Shown piece by piece: positions 1 through 11,927 of a stretch of 64,000 bases of DNA. The notes beneath the pieces are model-generated. The model had not been told where the DNA came from, ran no database searches, and saw nothing but the letters and a program-made list of their open reading frames with translations. Numbering within the stretch: the stretch's first letter is position 1; each line of letters opens with the position of its first letter. Origin of the DNA: Liolophura sinensis (taxonomy: Eukaryota > Mollusca > Polyplacophora > Chitonida > Chitonidae); NCBI RefSeq assembly GCF_032854445.1, contig NC_088306.1:15743386-15807385 (forward strand), read 5' to 3'. The position numbers were made by a program, and so were the translations under genes.

Positions 1-184
1 ACCCACCGATGTACAAAAGTACCTTCTCACTGGCTCACATCTGTTATAGGGACTACCCTAATTCCTCAACATTTGCGCATTTGATTGGTGCTTTAAGCCG
101 TATGAAAGAGCAAGTATCAGTACAATTTATGTTAGTCCGAATAATCTGACAACCTTACAGCAGATATTGTGAGAGGTCTGACGA

Positions 185-790
185 AAAAAATGTGAAAAAA
201 ATGAGACTTTCCAAGCAACACTGCTGGTGCTAAATTACCAACCTTACCCTCTTGTTTTAGCTACATTCACGCATCTATAGTTCTTCTCGCCTCCACTCCA
301 GTCTAATTCTCCCATGTTTGTCCGCAGCCAACAATATTTTGATGAATAGCAAAGTGTTTGCACCAAGGACATCTGGACAAACACGACCATTCCCCGGTTT
401 ATCTTTCTTGGAATTGTTTCTGGGGTGATTTGTTACCCTCAATTGTCTCTGTCCACCAGCGTTTTTTTTTTTTTTTTTGGTCTGCAGTGCTCGTGTTTGT
501 TCGGATGTTCTTGGGCGATGTCTACGACTTGTGTGACGTAGGGAATTCGAGCTAACACATTGGCGGCCATTGCGATAAGAGTGAAAGTGTGAATAGCCAA
601 GAGTTGTGGCAGAATCTGTTTGTCAAAATATCCATGACAATGGGCAAACAAGGTAGAAATTAGACTGTAGAGGAGGACACAAGGATCACAGGTGCACGAA
701 TGTAGCTAAAACAAGACGATAAGGTGGGCAATTTAGTGTTAGCAATGTTGTTTGGAAACACTTTTTTCACATGGAACGGCCTATCATAAT
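185..790. repeat. Long imperfect inverted repeat with a poly(T) centre
   Basis: The + strand at about 190-340 and the reverse complement of about 630-785 match over well over 100 bases with mismatches and small indels. Shared landmarks are a GTGAAAAAA tract, 'CTTGTTTTAGCTACATTC', an 'AGTCTAATT' block and an 'ATATTTTGA' block. The centre holds a 16-base T run (about 464-479). Open frames of 65-70 codons lie on both strands, but neither resembles a family I know. It may be two oppositely oriented copies of one old mobile element, or one palindromic element. Confidence 0.55.
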
Positions 791-1037
791 ACCTGCTGAA
801 AGGTTTAGTCAGAATATTCAGACTAAATTTATGCATGTTTTTAGTTTGAATTTGGAGACAAAACTACATTGATTGGATTGGCCAATAATTTCCGGACTTC
901 ACAAAAAGTATAAATTTATCAGTTTACACAGAACAAAGTCCTCAGAATTTGCTTGAATAAACACCTTGTAACCTTGCGAAAAGGTTGAAGAATTACAGTA
1001 CATGTGTAAAGAAATGGGCCTTTATTAGGGGACTCAC

Positions 1038-1127
1038 CTCATGGCCGGACTCACGCCCGATGTCACCATGACGACCAATTTGCGAGTTGTCCTTACTCGC
1101 CGCAACGAGCGGCCTAACGTCAGACAT
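1038..1127 (-). CDS. Possible 5' coding exon of a gene leaving the window on the left
   Basis: On the - strand an ATG at 1,127 opens 30 codons (MSDVRPLVAASKDNSQ, then HGDIGRESGHE near the end). They end exactly at a GAG|GTGAGT donor at 1,037-1,036. The segment is CpG-richer than its surroundings, as first exons often are. I found no convincing following exon in the remaining 1 kb and recognise no family, so this rests on the open frame and donor only. Confidence 0.3.
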
Positions 1128-1429
1128 CCTATACTGTATGCGTCATTTGTCGCTAAAGTCACAAACGCTTCTGGAAGAGAAAGAAAAGAAAGACATCAAA
1201 AACTGTCTACAGATAATAAGCTGTACCCACAAATATGCAAATGGGGTAAATAACTGATATTACTGAACTTAAAACAATATAATGAAATGGAAGTCAGCGA
1301 CAGAAAATGCAGCTAAATCCTGTATCTAAGGTTTCATCTTACATATACTCTGGAATAAATGCATAAAAATTTCACAAGCACAAGAATTTTAGATCTTTGT
1401 GATGATTTATTTGGGCAGTACACAATATA

Positions 1430-1927
1430 CAAGTGCATGTACACTATATGTACACTGTACGTGTACCAGCAGGATACATGTATCACTTCATGTACATTGT
1501 ACCTACCAGAACGATACATGTATCACTGCATGTACACTGTACATGTACCAGCACAATACATGTATCACTGCATGTACACTGTACATGTAACAGCAGGATA
1601 CATGTATCACTGCATGTACACTGTACATGTACCAGCATGATACATGTATCACTGCATGTGCATTATTCGTGTAACATCATGATACACTTATCACTGCATG
1701 TACATTGTCTGTGTACCAGCATGATACATGTATCACTGCATGTACACTGCACATGTACCAGCACAACACATGTATCACTGCATGTACATTGTCTGTGTAC
1801 CAGCATGATACATGTATCACTGCATGTACACTGCACATGTACCAGCAAAACACATGTATCACTGCATGTACATTGTCTGTGTACCAGCAGGATACATGTA
1901 TCACTGCATGTATGTGCATGTACACTA
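1430..1927. repeat. 42-bp minisatellite, near-palindromic unit
   Basis: About 11-12 tandem units carry ATACATGTATCACTGCATG and TACACTGTACATGTACC. From about 1,690 a higher-order 84-bp period appears, with the two half-units alternating CATTGTCTGTGTACC and CACTGCACATGTACC. Because 42 is a multiple of three, long open frames run through both strands (101-174 codons). I read these as by-products of the repeat, not genes. Confidence 0.93.
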
Positions 1928-2084
1928 ATAACAAATAATGGTGATATTGTACAATAATTTGCGTACACAAGGAAATGCTTACATACACAAAGAAATATTT
2001 ATGTATGTGAGTGTCATTCTCTTCCACCTTATACCAAGGTACCAGCTTTGTGAGTGGAGAAGGCCTGCAGAAACCATTTATGTA

Positions 2085-3345
2085 CATTTTGGTGAGTTAC
2101 CTGCATGTACATGTAGCTAGTTCGGTTAAACCCTTTAATATTTTCTTAACTTGGTGGGTAGAGTAAACCGCTGACATTTTGGAGAGTTACAGTACCTGGG
2201 TGTATAGGGTAAACTTAACTGACATCTTGTTGAGTTTATCTGGGTGTCTAGGGTAAACCACTGACATTTCAGTGAGTTACCTGTATGGGTAAAGCAAAGC
2301 ACCGACATTTTGGTGAGTTACCTGAGTGGTTAGAATAAACCACTGACATTTTGGTAAGTTACCTGGGTGGGTAGAGGAAACCACTTATATTTTTAGTGAG
2401 TTACCTGGGTGGGTAGAGTAAACCATGTACATTTTTAGTGAGTTACCTGGGTGGGCAGAGTAAACTGCTCAATTACATTTCAGTGACTTACCAGGGTGGC
2501 TAGGGTAAACCACTGACATTTCAGTGAGTTACCTGTATGGGTAAAGCAAAGCACTAACATTTTGTTGAGTTACCTGGGTGTCTCGAGTAAACCATTCACT
2601 GACATTTCTGCATGTTACCAGGCTGGGTATGGTAAACAACTGACATTTCAGTGAGTTACCTGGGTGGCTAGGCTATGCTACTGACATTTTGGCGAGTTAC
2701 CTGGGTGGCTAGGGTAAACCACATTAACTGACATTTTGGCGAGTCACCTGGATGGCTAGGATAAACTACTGACATTTTGGCAAGTTACCTGGATGGTTAA
2801 GGTAAACCACTGACATTTTGGCAAGTTACCTGGACGGCTAGGGTAAACCACTGACATTTTGGCAAGTTACCTGGATGGCTAGGGTAAACCACATTAACTG
2901 ACATTTTGGCGAGTCACCTGGGTGGCTAGGGTAAACCTCTGACATTTTGGCAAGTTACCTGGGTGGCTAGGGTAAACCACTGACATTTTGGCAAGTTACC
3001 TGGATGGCTAGGGTAAACCACTGACATTTTGTGAGTTACCTGAGTGGCTAGGGTATACTACTGACATTTTGGCAAGTTACCTGGATGGCTAGGGTAAACC
3101 ACTGACATTTTGGCAAGTTACCTGGATGGCTAGGGTAAACCACTGACATTTTGGCAAGTTACCTGGATGGCTAGGGTAAACCACATTAACTGACATTTTG
3201 GCGAGTCACCTGGGTGGCTAGGGTAAACCACTGACATTTTGGCAAGTTACCTGGATGGCTAGGGTAAACCACATTAACTGACATTTTCTCGAGTCACCTG
3301 GGTGGCTAGGGTAAACCACTGACATTTTGGTGAATAACATGGGTG
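2085..3345. repeat. About 42-bp minisatellite carrying donor-like sites on the - strand
   Basis: Close to 28 units share CTGACATTTTGGCAAGTTAC, CTGGATGGCTAGGGTAAACC and variants, with some units lengthened by a CATTAA insertion. Read on the - strand, most units contain CAGGTAACT, a good match to a 5' splice site. No exon is recognised next to it. The right end abuts a SINE tail fragment. Confidence 0.92.
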
Positions 3346-3347
3346 GG

Positions 3348-3400
3348 TATATTCTTGAGTACAGCGTAAAACACTCATCAAATAAATAAATAAATAAACT
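3348..3400 (+). mobile_element. SINE 3' tail fragment
   Basis: The sequence ATTCTTGAGTACAGCGTAAA, then AACACTCATCAAATAAATAAATAAATAAA, is the 3' end of the tRNA-derived SINE that recurs in this window, with its tail on the right. The tRNA-like head is missing. It directly follows the donor-bearing array. Confidence 0.75.
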
Positions 3401-5305
3401 TCTCTCGGCCGCTAAGCCAATCAGGTTTTACCTGTACCTCTACATGTGGTTTATCCTACAACTGTAAATAAAACGTCAGTAAATATTATTTAATCACATT
3501 TCGGTGATTTTTTAAGACAAGCCAGTACATTATTTTTCTTGCTGCACATCTTTTCAGTAGCTACATACAGTCATAAAATCCTTCTAGTGACGGTCAGGGT
3601 GGTAGCCAAATGTACTTGTACACTCAGCACATTGTACTTGTACACTCAGCACATTCACGGTATGGGAGTACTAACCCAGATATATATACATGGTGGCATT
3701 TTGCCCCAGGACTCACAGAACATTGACATCTCTGCTGGCTATTTTTTGCACACCCCAGTACAAGCATGCAGCCACAGATATACATGTGGATTCAACCCTA
3801 GACAGATGTACAGAAAACACTGCTTGATTGTAGAAAGTCAATGAACAGTACATGGATCATGGCTACTAACTTCTTATCCATGCACTATAAAGCATATTTG
3901 TTAATCCAGGCAAATACATGCACATCATCAGGGTTCATAGACACTGAAATGTTAACTTCTCGGTCAGAAATACTGACTGTTTTAAAGGTCGTTTTGAGTG
4001 TTTTTTCAGATCTAACTGCCCTGTAATAGTGCTAAATTAAGTTTTTTTTCAATATCTAACTACCCTTGGCCAAAATTAAACTACCGTTTGCTTGATGTTA
4101 GACGCCCTTTATAACAAAAGAGGTATTTTTTTTATATATTAGGTAGGGATTTTTTTTGTTTTTTTTTTTGGTAGAAGGGAAGAACAATCGTAGAATCCTG
4201 TTCAAATGATTGATCGCGATTAAACTTCCTCAACATTGATCAGAATGCAGTAGTGTGCTGAATTATGTAACCCAATATCTGGCAATTCACAAAATAAATA
4301 TCATTAAACCTTTCCAGTAAAACTAACAAGTAAACATTAGTTAAGCATATTTATGAGATTAGAAAAATCTATACTGAGATTCCTGCTTTCATTTTCCTGG
4401 ATTTCCTAACTTTAAATAAACTTTGCCAGATTTAGGGGATTCTTCCTTCATGTGAAGGATCAAACATTTTTGTCCTCAACACATTATTCAATGTACCCGC
4501 TTGTCATATCCATATCCATTTGAATACCTGTAAAATAGTGTTGCCATATTTTTCACCTATAATCACGGTTACAAATTGATACCGAACTTACATCATAACT
4601 TTTCTCCCTGTCAAAACCCTATGCTAGGGAGCATGTAGCTGGGAATATATTGGTATAACTTCTTGAACTGTCATAATATCAGCCCTGCCAGATGCTTTTG
4701 TGGGTAGAAAGTGTATCTGTTTACTGATACATTGTTGTGAAGTGGAAACATTGGTAGTGACAATAGATAGGGCATGTGCATTTTAGATGCAAAAATGCAA
4801 GACAAAGCTGATATGTTCCATCTTTTAATCTTCATGTAACACGACGTGATTTTGGCTTTCCTCTTCCTGGTGTGTAAATGTTTAGGATAGTGTAAATTGC
4901 GTGGTGATGTGAGTTGGAACTTGCTTGGGTGCTTACAACTGCTCATACTTTTAGACACTTCACAGGTAGGCCCATCTAGATCTACGGGTATCTGATATGA
5001 TATGCCCGTCAAAGCCGTCACAGCGGGAGAGGAAATTATATCTCGAAAGAGTACCTGTCACCTGTTCACCGAGTGACATTTTAATCAATCAGCGACAAAA
5101 AAAAAACAAACAACAGAAATTAAATTAAGCAGAATAAAAATATTTGGCATCTGTAAAAAACACAAAAAAAGAATTTCCATCAGGGCTTCTTCGAAAGGTC
5201 GGTCATGACACATCAAACATACTGTATAATATTTTAATTTGGGCCCTATAGAATTAAAAAGACAAACTAATATTAATTTCCATGTCCCACCACACTAGAC
5301 TTATG
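3401..5305. other. Non-coding AT-rich stretch
   Basis: No convincing gene. It holds a 24-bp direct duplication (TGTACTTGTACACTCAGCAC..., near 3,610-3,655), several T-rich runs near 4,050-4,170, and short open frames up to 116 codons with no recognisable motif. Confidence 0.5.
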
Positions 5306-5311
5306 AAGAAT

Positions 5312-5385
5312 CAGCTGCCCCAGTAGCTCAGTCTGTAGAGTTTCCACTTCGGAGCAATGAGATCCAAGTTCAATCTAGTCAGCTA
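5312..5385 (+). mobile_element. tRNA-like SINE head fragment
   Basis: The segment GCCCCAGTAGCTCAGTCTGT, then AGAG, resembles a tRNA 5' half with an A box. AAGTTCAATCTAG, about 35 bases later, resembles a B box. The cloverleaf is degenerate, so a tRNA-derived SINE fragment is more likely than a working tRNA gene. Confidence 0.45.
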
Positions 5386-5623
5386 TTTATACGAATGACG
5401 TAAATGACGTGAATACATAAACAAAGAATATCAAATGTAATGTAATGATTAATATTTTAATTAACACCATTTCCTTGCTAACATCAATATTAAAAACAAT
5501 GTATATACATGACAATTCTCTGTATGAATTTTTCCTTCAAATGGGATAAAACCTGATACTTTTAAAACGAAGAAAACATATAGCTTGTAAAATGTCAAGA
5601 GTCCTCTATCAGTACACTGATTG

Positions 5624-5624
<1 letters not shown>

Positions 5625-5676
<52 letters not shown>
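5625..5676. repeat. (AT)n microsatellite
   Basis: About 25 uninterrupted AT dinucleotides. An overlapping - strand open frame encodes a tyrosine-isoleucine run that is only this repeat. Confidence 0.97.
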
Positions 5677-5678
<2 letters not shown>

Positions 5679-6017
5679 AAGAGTTAACTCCATGGTCATT
5701 TATTTCTCTGTAGTCAGTTGGAGAAGTTAATACATAGGTTTGGGGTTCCCATACCCCTTTCTAAAGGGTGATGTCACCCAGATTTACATAGAAGTACGAA
5801 GAAAGCTGTAGTTCATGTACAACTTGGAGCAGAGATTATGATGGGGTGATTGCCATCTTAGCAGGGGAGCGTGGTGCAAACACGTACTCAAAACAAAAGT
5901 TTCAGACAGAACTGATTCAGATGTCCTGCTCTCCGCATATTTCAAAAGAAGTGTCTTTTTCAGAATTGAGTTTTACTGAAATATTTTCAGTTTTTCTCTA
6001 GCTTATAGTATACTTTT

Positions 6018-6292
6018 GATTTATTTATTTATTTATTTGATTGTTGTTTTACGCTGTACTCAAGAATATTTATCTTATACGATGGCAGCCAGCATGATGG
6101 TGGGAGGAAACCGGGCAGAACCCGGGGGAAGCCCACAACCATCTGCAGGTTGCTGGCAGACCTTCCCACTTAAGGCCGGAGAGGAAGCTAGCATGAGCTG
6201 GACTTGAGCTCACAGCGACCACATTGGTGAGAGGCTCCTGGGTCATTACGCTGCACTAGCGTGCTAGCCAACTGAGCCATGGAGGCCCCTCA
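6018..6292 (-). mobile_element. tRNA-derived SINE, near full length
   Basis: Read on the - strand it begins GGGGCCTCCATGGCTCAGTT, then GGCTAGCACGC (A-box-like), followed by TGAGCTCAAGTCC (B-box-like). The body includes the conserved stretches around CTTCCTCTCCGGCC and CATCGTATAAGATAAATATTC. It ends CAATCAAATAAATAAATAAATA. This is one of about ten copies of the family in the window and a good reference copy. Confidence 0.85.
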
Positions 6293-6889
6293 GCATACTT
6301 TTGAGTTTTTAAAACTCCGTATTCAGTATTCTGAGGTCTATAAACCCCTCATGATCATGTACAGTTTATCATTTACAGGGAAAACATTGTTCAAAAAGTT
6401 TGTTGCAAAGACCTAATATTATTCTTTTATTAATATTTCATCATTACCACCATCAAGGAGGTTATCTTCTTGTCAATGTTTCTTTATCTGTCTCAGCAAC
6501 TTTTCAAATAAAGTTATTCAGGCATTAGCCAGCAAATCTACTGTATGCACAGCTTGGTCTTGGGCCTTGCACCAAGCATCAATCTACTACATTCTTTGGG
6601 GTATAAATGTACATTGTAAATGTGGATCGACTTTTTAAAATGACTCTTAACCACTGCCAGATAGGACACAAATGCATACTATTTTTTTCCTGTACCTGTA
6701 ATACCATACTTCACAGAGTACTGTCCCTTTACTGAAATTCATCATATGCCTGAGGGTGACTGTGCAGTTGTGTGGGACTTGGCACTTTTAGCTTTGGTGT
6801 TGGTTTGTGTTCTGAGAGTGTTTTCAAGTCTGTTGTTTTTTCTTGAGAAGTGAACAGCACTTCTAAATTTGACTTCTTAACATGAGCAT

Positions 6890-7128
6890 TAAATTTATTT
6901 ATTTATTTAACTGGTGTTTTAAGAATACTGCTCAAGGACATTTCCCTTATATCCCGTTTGGTGGGAGGAAACTGGGCACGGGGAAACCTACGACCCTCAG
7001 CAAGGCTGCTGGCAGAACTTCTCACGTACGAACGCAGAAGATGCCAGCAAGAGCTGGACTTGAACTCACAGTGATCACATTGGTGGGGGGCCCCTGGTTC
7101 ATTATATCATGCTGGTGTGCTCCCTCAA
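6890..7128 (-). mobile_element. Diverged tRNA-derived SINE copy
   Basis: It has the same order of blocks as the 6,018-6,292 copy, with indels: AAATAAAT tail, reversed ACTCAAGAATATT block altered to ACTGCTCAAGGACATTT, GGTGGGAGGAAACTGGGC, GCTGGACTTGAACTCACAG, and the head GGGGGCCCCTGGTTCATTA. It is more diverged than the other copies and so probably older. Confidence 0.7.
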
Positions 7129-7254
7129 CCTAATTGTGTGTGCTTCATTCATCATTTTTTAATTCAAACGCTGGTCTGTATACGTACTGTCCTGTCGACA
7201 GTTCCTTGGAGATGCACGAAAAGACCAAAATAGAAAAATAAGATACATGGGATT

Positions 7255-7715
7255 GAGGATTGTCTGAAAATGTGGAAGGCCTGTCTACAAAGGTAGGAAA
7301 AGTAGGACAGGTGGAAGGCCTGTCTGAAAAAGTAGGGAAAGTAGGACAGGGTGGGAGATTTGTTTGTTGAAATAAGCAAAGCAGTCAGGTGGGAGGCCTG
7401 TCTGAAAAAGTAGGCAAAGTAAGACAGGTGAGAATGAGGTTGTGTCAAAATATAAGAAAAGTTGGACAGTTTGGAGGCCTGTCTGAAAAAAGTAGAACAG
7501 GTGGGCGGTCAATCTGATAAAATAAGAAAAATAGGACAGGTGGAACGCCTGTCTGAAAAAGTAGGAGAGGTGGGTGACCTGTCTGATAAAAAAGAAAAGT
7601 AGACAGGTGGGAGATTTTGTCTGATAAAATCATAAAAGTAGGACAGGTGGGAGATTTGTCTGATAAAGTACTTGCGGAAACTAGGACAGGTGGGAGGGGG
7701 GGGGTCCGTCTTAAA
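7255..7715. repeat. About 42-bp minisatellite
   Basis: About ten units of GGACAGGTGGGAGGCCTGTC plus TGAAAAAGTAGGAAAAGTA, with variable spacing. On the - strand each unit reads as a pyrimidine-rich CTACTTTTTCAGACAGG, which looks like a 3' splice site. Overlapping - strand open frames of 60-94 codons are repeat artefacts. Confidence 0.9.
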
Positions 7716-9364
7716 CCATAACCTACATGTACATGTATACACTTGATAATTAATAAATTAATAAACTAATTAAAAATGCATTTAGAGATATAGCAATTCC
7801 ATGTAGTTGTCAAACTCAAGCATTTCTTCTTTAGTATTAAATCTCGAAGGGGTTTATTTATGAAATACCAGTATGAAATCTTGCATATATATACATGTAC
7901 ATGTACATTATTGGTAAGACAACACATTTACATTAATGGCATGACCTGACACATTTAGTGTAAATCAGGTACTGAGGTCAAGGGGAAGAACAGCTCCTCC
8001 CCTACATACCAGACCATGACATTTCCCTCAAACTCAAGTACAATGGGAGCCCCACCGTGCCTGCCGCCCATATGTCAGCCAGAAGTCTGGGCATACATCT
8101 CTACAAACTGACAATATGATGTGGACGTGATATCTCTGTAGACCAGATGTCAAACACCTACTGAGGTCAGGCTGTAACAAGCAAGGGTATGCAAGTACAT
8201 GTGATGCACATGTAGGTAACCATGCCAAGGTTACATGTAAATGTCAGGTCAAAGGCCAAAGGTTACAGACAGATTTGATGGTTGATACAGGGTATAAGCA
8301 TGCATGGTGTTCCTACAAACATATAATTTAAATGTATGGTTGACAGTTTCTTGAAGGGAAAGACAGCACCTGACTAACGTTTATGTCCACTGAAAGACTA
8401 CCATTCACAGTAATATCTTAAAAACTGAAACTTCGTCATGACACAATACCTCTCCATTATCGAGGTCAAGGTGACATCACATTTACTCTAGCTCTCTAAC
8501 ACAGAAGGTATTTTCTTTTGATAGGTTAAGCAGTGGCAGATAAAGTTGTGGACTTAGCGATGAAGGCACAAGTGATAAATAGCCTTCTCAGAAATTGGAC
8601 ATACTGTATATAAGGATAGTTCTTTCACTGCTTGATCTGTTGATACAGTAGGCCTACTATATCATTTACAAGGAACTGCAGTGACCCTGTTTAAATAGCC
8701 TGCAGATGCACAGCCGGGGTATTCCCGGTTTAGGTCTTAGGGTCGTAGCCTCCAGAGGGGGTTGTGCTGGTGATTTTGTTTACAAATTTACAATAAGATT
8801 GTTGTACAACTAGATTCATCCTCAATTCTAAAACAAGCAGAAATAAATCTAAGCACTACTGGGGCTGCATGATTCCAGCAATCGACTGTCGCTGGGTTTT
8901 ATGTTTCAACTTTGTAGCGGTGGTTTGTATGAGAGAGCAGTGCTAACCTAGTTATCACGGACGTCAGAGAAAGCACCTAGACTGGAACAGGGTGTTTCAA
9001 TAAATTTACTGTATTTTTATGAAAGAAAAAGAAAAACAAAAAAAAAAATTCCTTGTATGCGAAAAAGACAAATTTCAAATTCATCAGTCCTAATCAATTA
9101 AGAGAAAAAAAAAAGATTTATATAATTTCAAACGTTATGCAGTGAGTCTTCTCATTCCCACAAACCTTTGGCATCCCCAAAGAATTTTCAGTGTCTCTGA
9201 TGTAACATTAATATCATCACACTAAAATCAACAGGAGCTCATGTCTACATGAACATGTATGACAATTAGAACTGACTACAGCCAATGGCTATGTAATGCC
9301 AAAAATACTGGTTGCCACGGAAGATACGTGCACATAACGTTACGTGCGCTTTGTGAAACCAGTC
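7716..9364. other. Non-coding stretch, no gene seen
   Basis: AT-rich sequence with TACATG runs (near 7,725 and 7,895) and poly(A)-rich patches near 9,025-9,115. A - strand open frame at 8,034-8,228 has no recognisable motif and no supporting splice structure. Confidence 0.5.
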
Positions 9365-9935
9365 CCTTGTCTACACGTATGATAACCAGTGTTGACTGGA
9401 ACTAATGCCTGTGATAATCATTCAGTTTTTGACTAGAGCTCATATCTTCATCTATGATAACCAGTGTTGACTGGAGTTCATGTCTGTGATAATCATTCAG
9501 TTTTGACTAGAGCTCATATCTTCATCTATGATAACCAGTGTTGACTGGAGCTCATGTCTGTGATAATCACTCAGTTCTGACTAGAGCCTCATGTCTACAT
9601 GTGTGATAACCAGTGTTGACTGGAGCTCATGTCTGTGATAATCATACAGTTTTGACTAGAGCTCATGTCTACATGTGTGATAACCAGTGTTGACTGGAGC
9701 TCATGTCTGTGATAATCATACAGTTTTGACTAGAGCTCATGTCTACATGTGTGATAACCAGTGTTGACTGGAGCTCATGTCTGTGATAATCATACAGTTT
9801 TGACTAGAGCTCATGTCTACATGTGTGATAACCGGTGTTGACTGGAGCTCATGTCTGTGATAATCATACAGTTTTGACTAGAGCTCATGTCTACATGTGT
9901 GATAACCAGTGTTGACCAGAACCCATGCCTATGAT
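9365..9935. repeat. 74-bp minisatellite built from two related halves
   Basis: About seven units alternate GTGATAACCAGTGTTGACTG, then GAGCTCATGTCT, with GTGATAATCATACAGTTTTG, then ACTAGAGCTCATGTCT. The two halves resemble each other, so the 74-bp unit looks like an amplified dimer. The central units are nearly identical, while the first and last are diverged. Confidence 0.93.
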
Positions 9936-11266
9936 AGTTTTTTGAGAGCTGAAAAAACATGTGATGGCCTCACACTCAACCCCACTTCCCCAATATTCTT
10001 TTACAGTGATATAAATGGAATATAATACATTTCACACCATTAAATCTCATGGGTGACCTCACTTTTTGTTGAGGTCATCACTCTCTCTCTAAATATCAAC
10101 CATTCTGACCCAGATGGTCAGTGATTTACAACCACGGTTTCACAGTTACAGTGTACACTTTATGCATGTAAATTTATGTAAATCCTTGATATCCATGTTT
10201 AAGTCAAGCTTAAGCTTACTATTTATTTGTCATCCTGTAGTATCACCACTGAACCCCCTCCTCATCCCACAGCTTGTCTCCTGGGAAATCAAATGAATTC
10301 ATCTCTCAAAGGCCTGACTGCTAACATGTACATCAATGCAGACCTGCATGCCCAGATTAGACAACCATACAACACACTGCATGTCAATACAGTGTACATA
10401 CAGTAGTTATACAGCAGTCATGTACACTGTAGGTATAGAAGTCAAATATAATTATTCATCCAAAACCACTATATTGAAAATACATGTGCAGGTTGATGCA
10501 CATACTTAGGCAGTTTATTCACAGGATCAAAGTCTTTAATATCTAATATGTAACTGAGATTATTTGACCTAAATAGCCACTCTGCACTTTGATTTTACTA
10601 ATTTCCCAAAAAAACGATTATCAAGACAGAATCAAACTGCTGGTGAGTAGTCAAAATCAAAAGTTCTATGCAACCATTAAACAAATGATATTTCTGTGTT
10701 ACAATGTAGTTTTGCTGAAAACCTTCAACAATCTTCTAAACTTTGGTGTGCTGTTATAGCATTCACAGAGCATCAAAGTTTGCAAATCCCACTGAATTCC
10801 AATGAAAACCGTAGCAGCTCATTATGGATCATGAATTTTACAGTACATGTATGTGTGTCAGAATCCAGATTAGGTACAGTACTGACATTAAAACTACATG
10901 TACAGATGTGCATCTATAAAACTGCACAATTTAAGCTGGATTATCTGTAGTAGAAACACCCCCGTCCCCATCCTAGGCAGCTCACAGACATTATCCAACT
11001 ATTTAACTCTGGACTTTGTTCCTCTTTACTTCCTGTACCTACATCGAAATTTCACTGAAGAATAAGCGCCATATGCAGACAAACATAACATCAGGATACA
11101 AAACAACTCCAGGTAACCGTGATGTTTAAATGATTCCATAACAGGGTGCCTCAATTCATCCAATAGCCAAAGAGGACCAAGCAATGAAAACACCAAAATT
11201 CTTTATGTCTTATCAATTCCATGATATTTGCATTAAAGTTGTACCATGTGACCCTGAAAGGATAGA
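9936..11266. other. Non-coding stretch
   Basis: No gene recognised. Small open frames of 60-84 codons on the + strand lack motifs, and no flanking splice sites were matched. Confidence 0.45.
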
Positions 11267-11272
11267 AGAATG

Positions 11273-11921
11273 CAGGCAGCGAAATTTGGCCTGCCGGCGA
11301 AACCCAGAAATCGGTTACGTCTTTTCCGCCTCGCCTAACCGATCATTCGGTTACGCCATGTATGTTTATCAACCCGATCGGTTACGCTAATTGTTTACGT
11401 GGTTTATGTTTCAGGCATCATTCTGGATCATTAATAAAAGTATTCAGCTCAATGTTATGTTTGTTTTTCTTTTCTATATCTAGCAGCTCATACCGTAAGG
11501 TTGGTGAACATAAGAAAGAGAAATTTTACACTCACACGGTGTTTCAACGTTGTGTGTTGCCTGGTTGGTACTTGACTCCTGTGGCACATTTTTACGTGAA
11601 ATTCCGTTATACAGGCTTATATGTGAAAAGATAAGTCGAAATGAATAATTTGAGTATTATCTCAAAGCCTATAAAGCATATATGAATGATTACATTTCCA
11701 TGTGGCCAGCACAGGCAGCTGGCTGTGGCTGACCGCATACTGGCCGCGTTGTGATTATGAAAGCTGTTCAGTCCAGTTTATCTGTAGTTACCTAATGCAC
11801 CCTGACTCTAAGGACGTTCTCGTTGGACAGTTGGCCTAACCGATTTTCCGGTTAGCCAAATTGAACCGCACGTAACCGTTGCGCGACCGACGGTTTCGTT
11901 CGCGCCAAATTTCGCTGCCTG
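11273..11921. mobile_element. Non-autonomous DNA transposon (MITE-like) with terminal inverted repeats
   Basis: The left end CAGGCAGCGAAATTTGGC (11,273-11,290) is the exact reverse complement of the right end (11,904-11,921). Weaker inverted similarity continues inward through a CGAAACC block and GGTTACG/CGTAACC motifs. The hexamer AGAATG occurs directly outside both ends (11,267-11,272 and 11,922-11,927) and is a candidate target-site duplication. No transposase frame is present (longest open frame 90 codons). The ends are CpG-rich relative to their surroundings. The superfamily is not assigned. Confidence 0.82.
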
Positions 11922-11927
11922 AGAATG

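Noticed and set aside
439..651. 70-codon - strand frame (FAHCHGYFDKQ...) as an exon of the possible left-edge gene
   Set aside because: An acceptor-like TCTACAG lies upstream, but the phase does not fit the candidate exon at 1,038-1,127, and the segment is one arm of an inverted repeat.
1433..1968. Long open frames on both strands (174 and 101-136 codons)
   Set aside because: They are confined to the 42-bp array, whose length is a multiple of three. They repeat the same 14 residues and lack any flanking domain.
5312..5385. Functional tRNA gene
   Set aside because: A and B boxes are recognisable, but the arms do not pair well and no discriminator or terminator follows. A SINE head is more likely.
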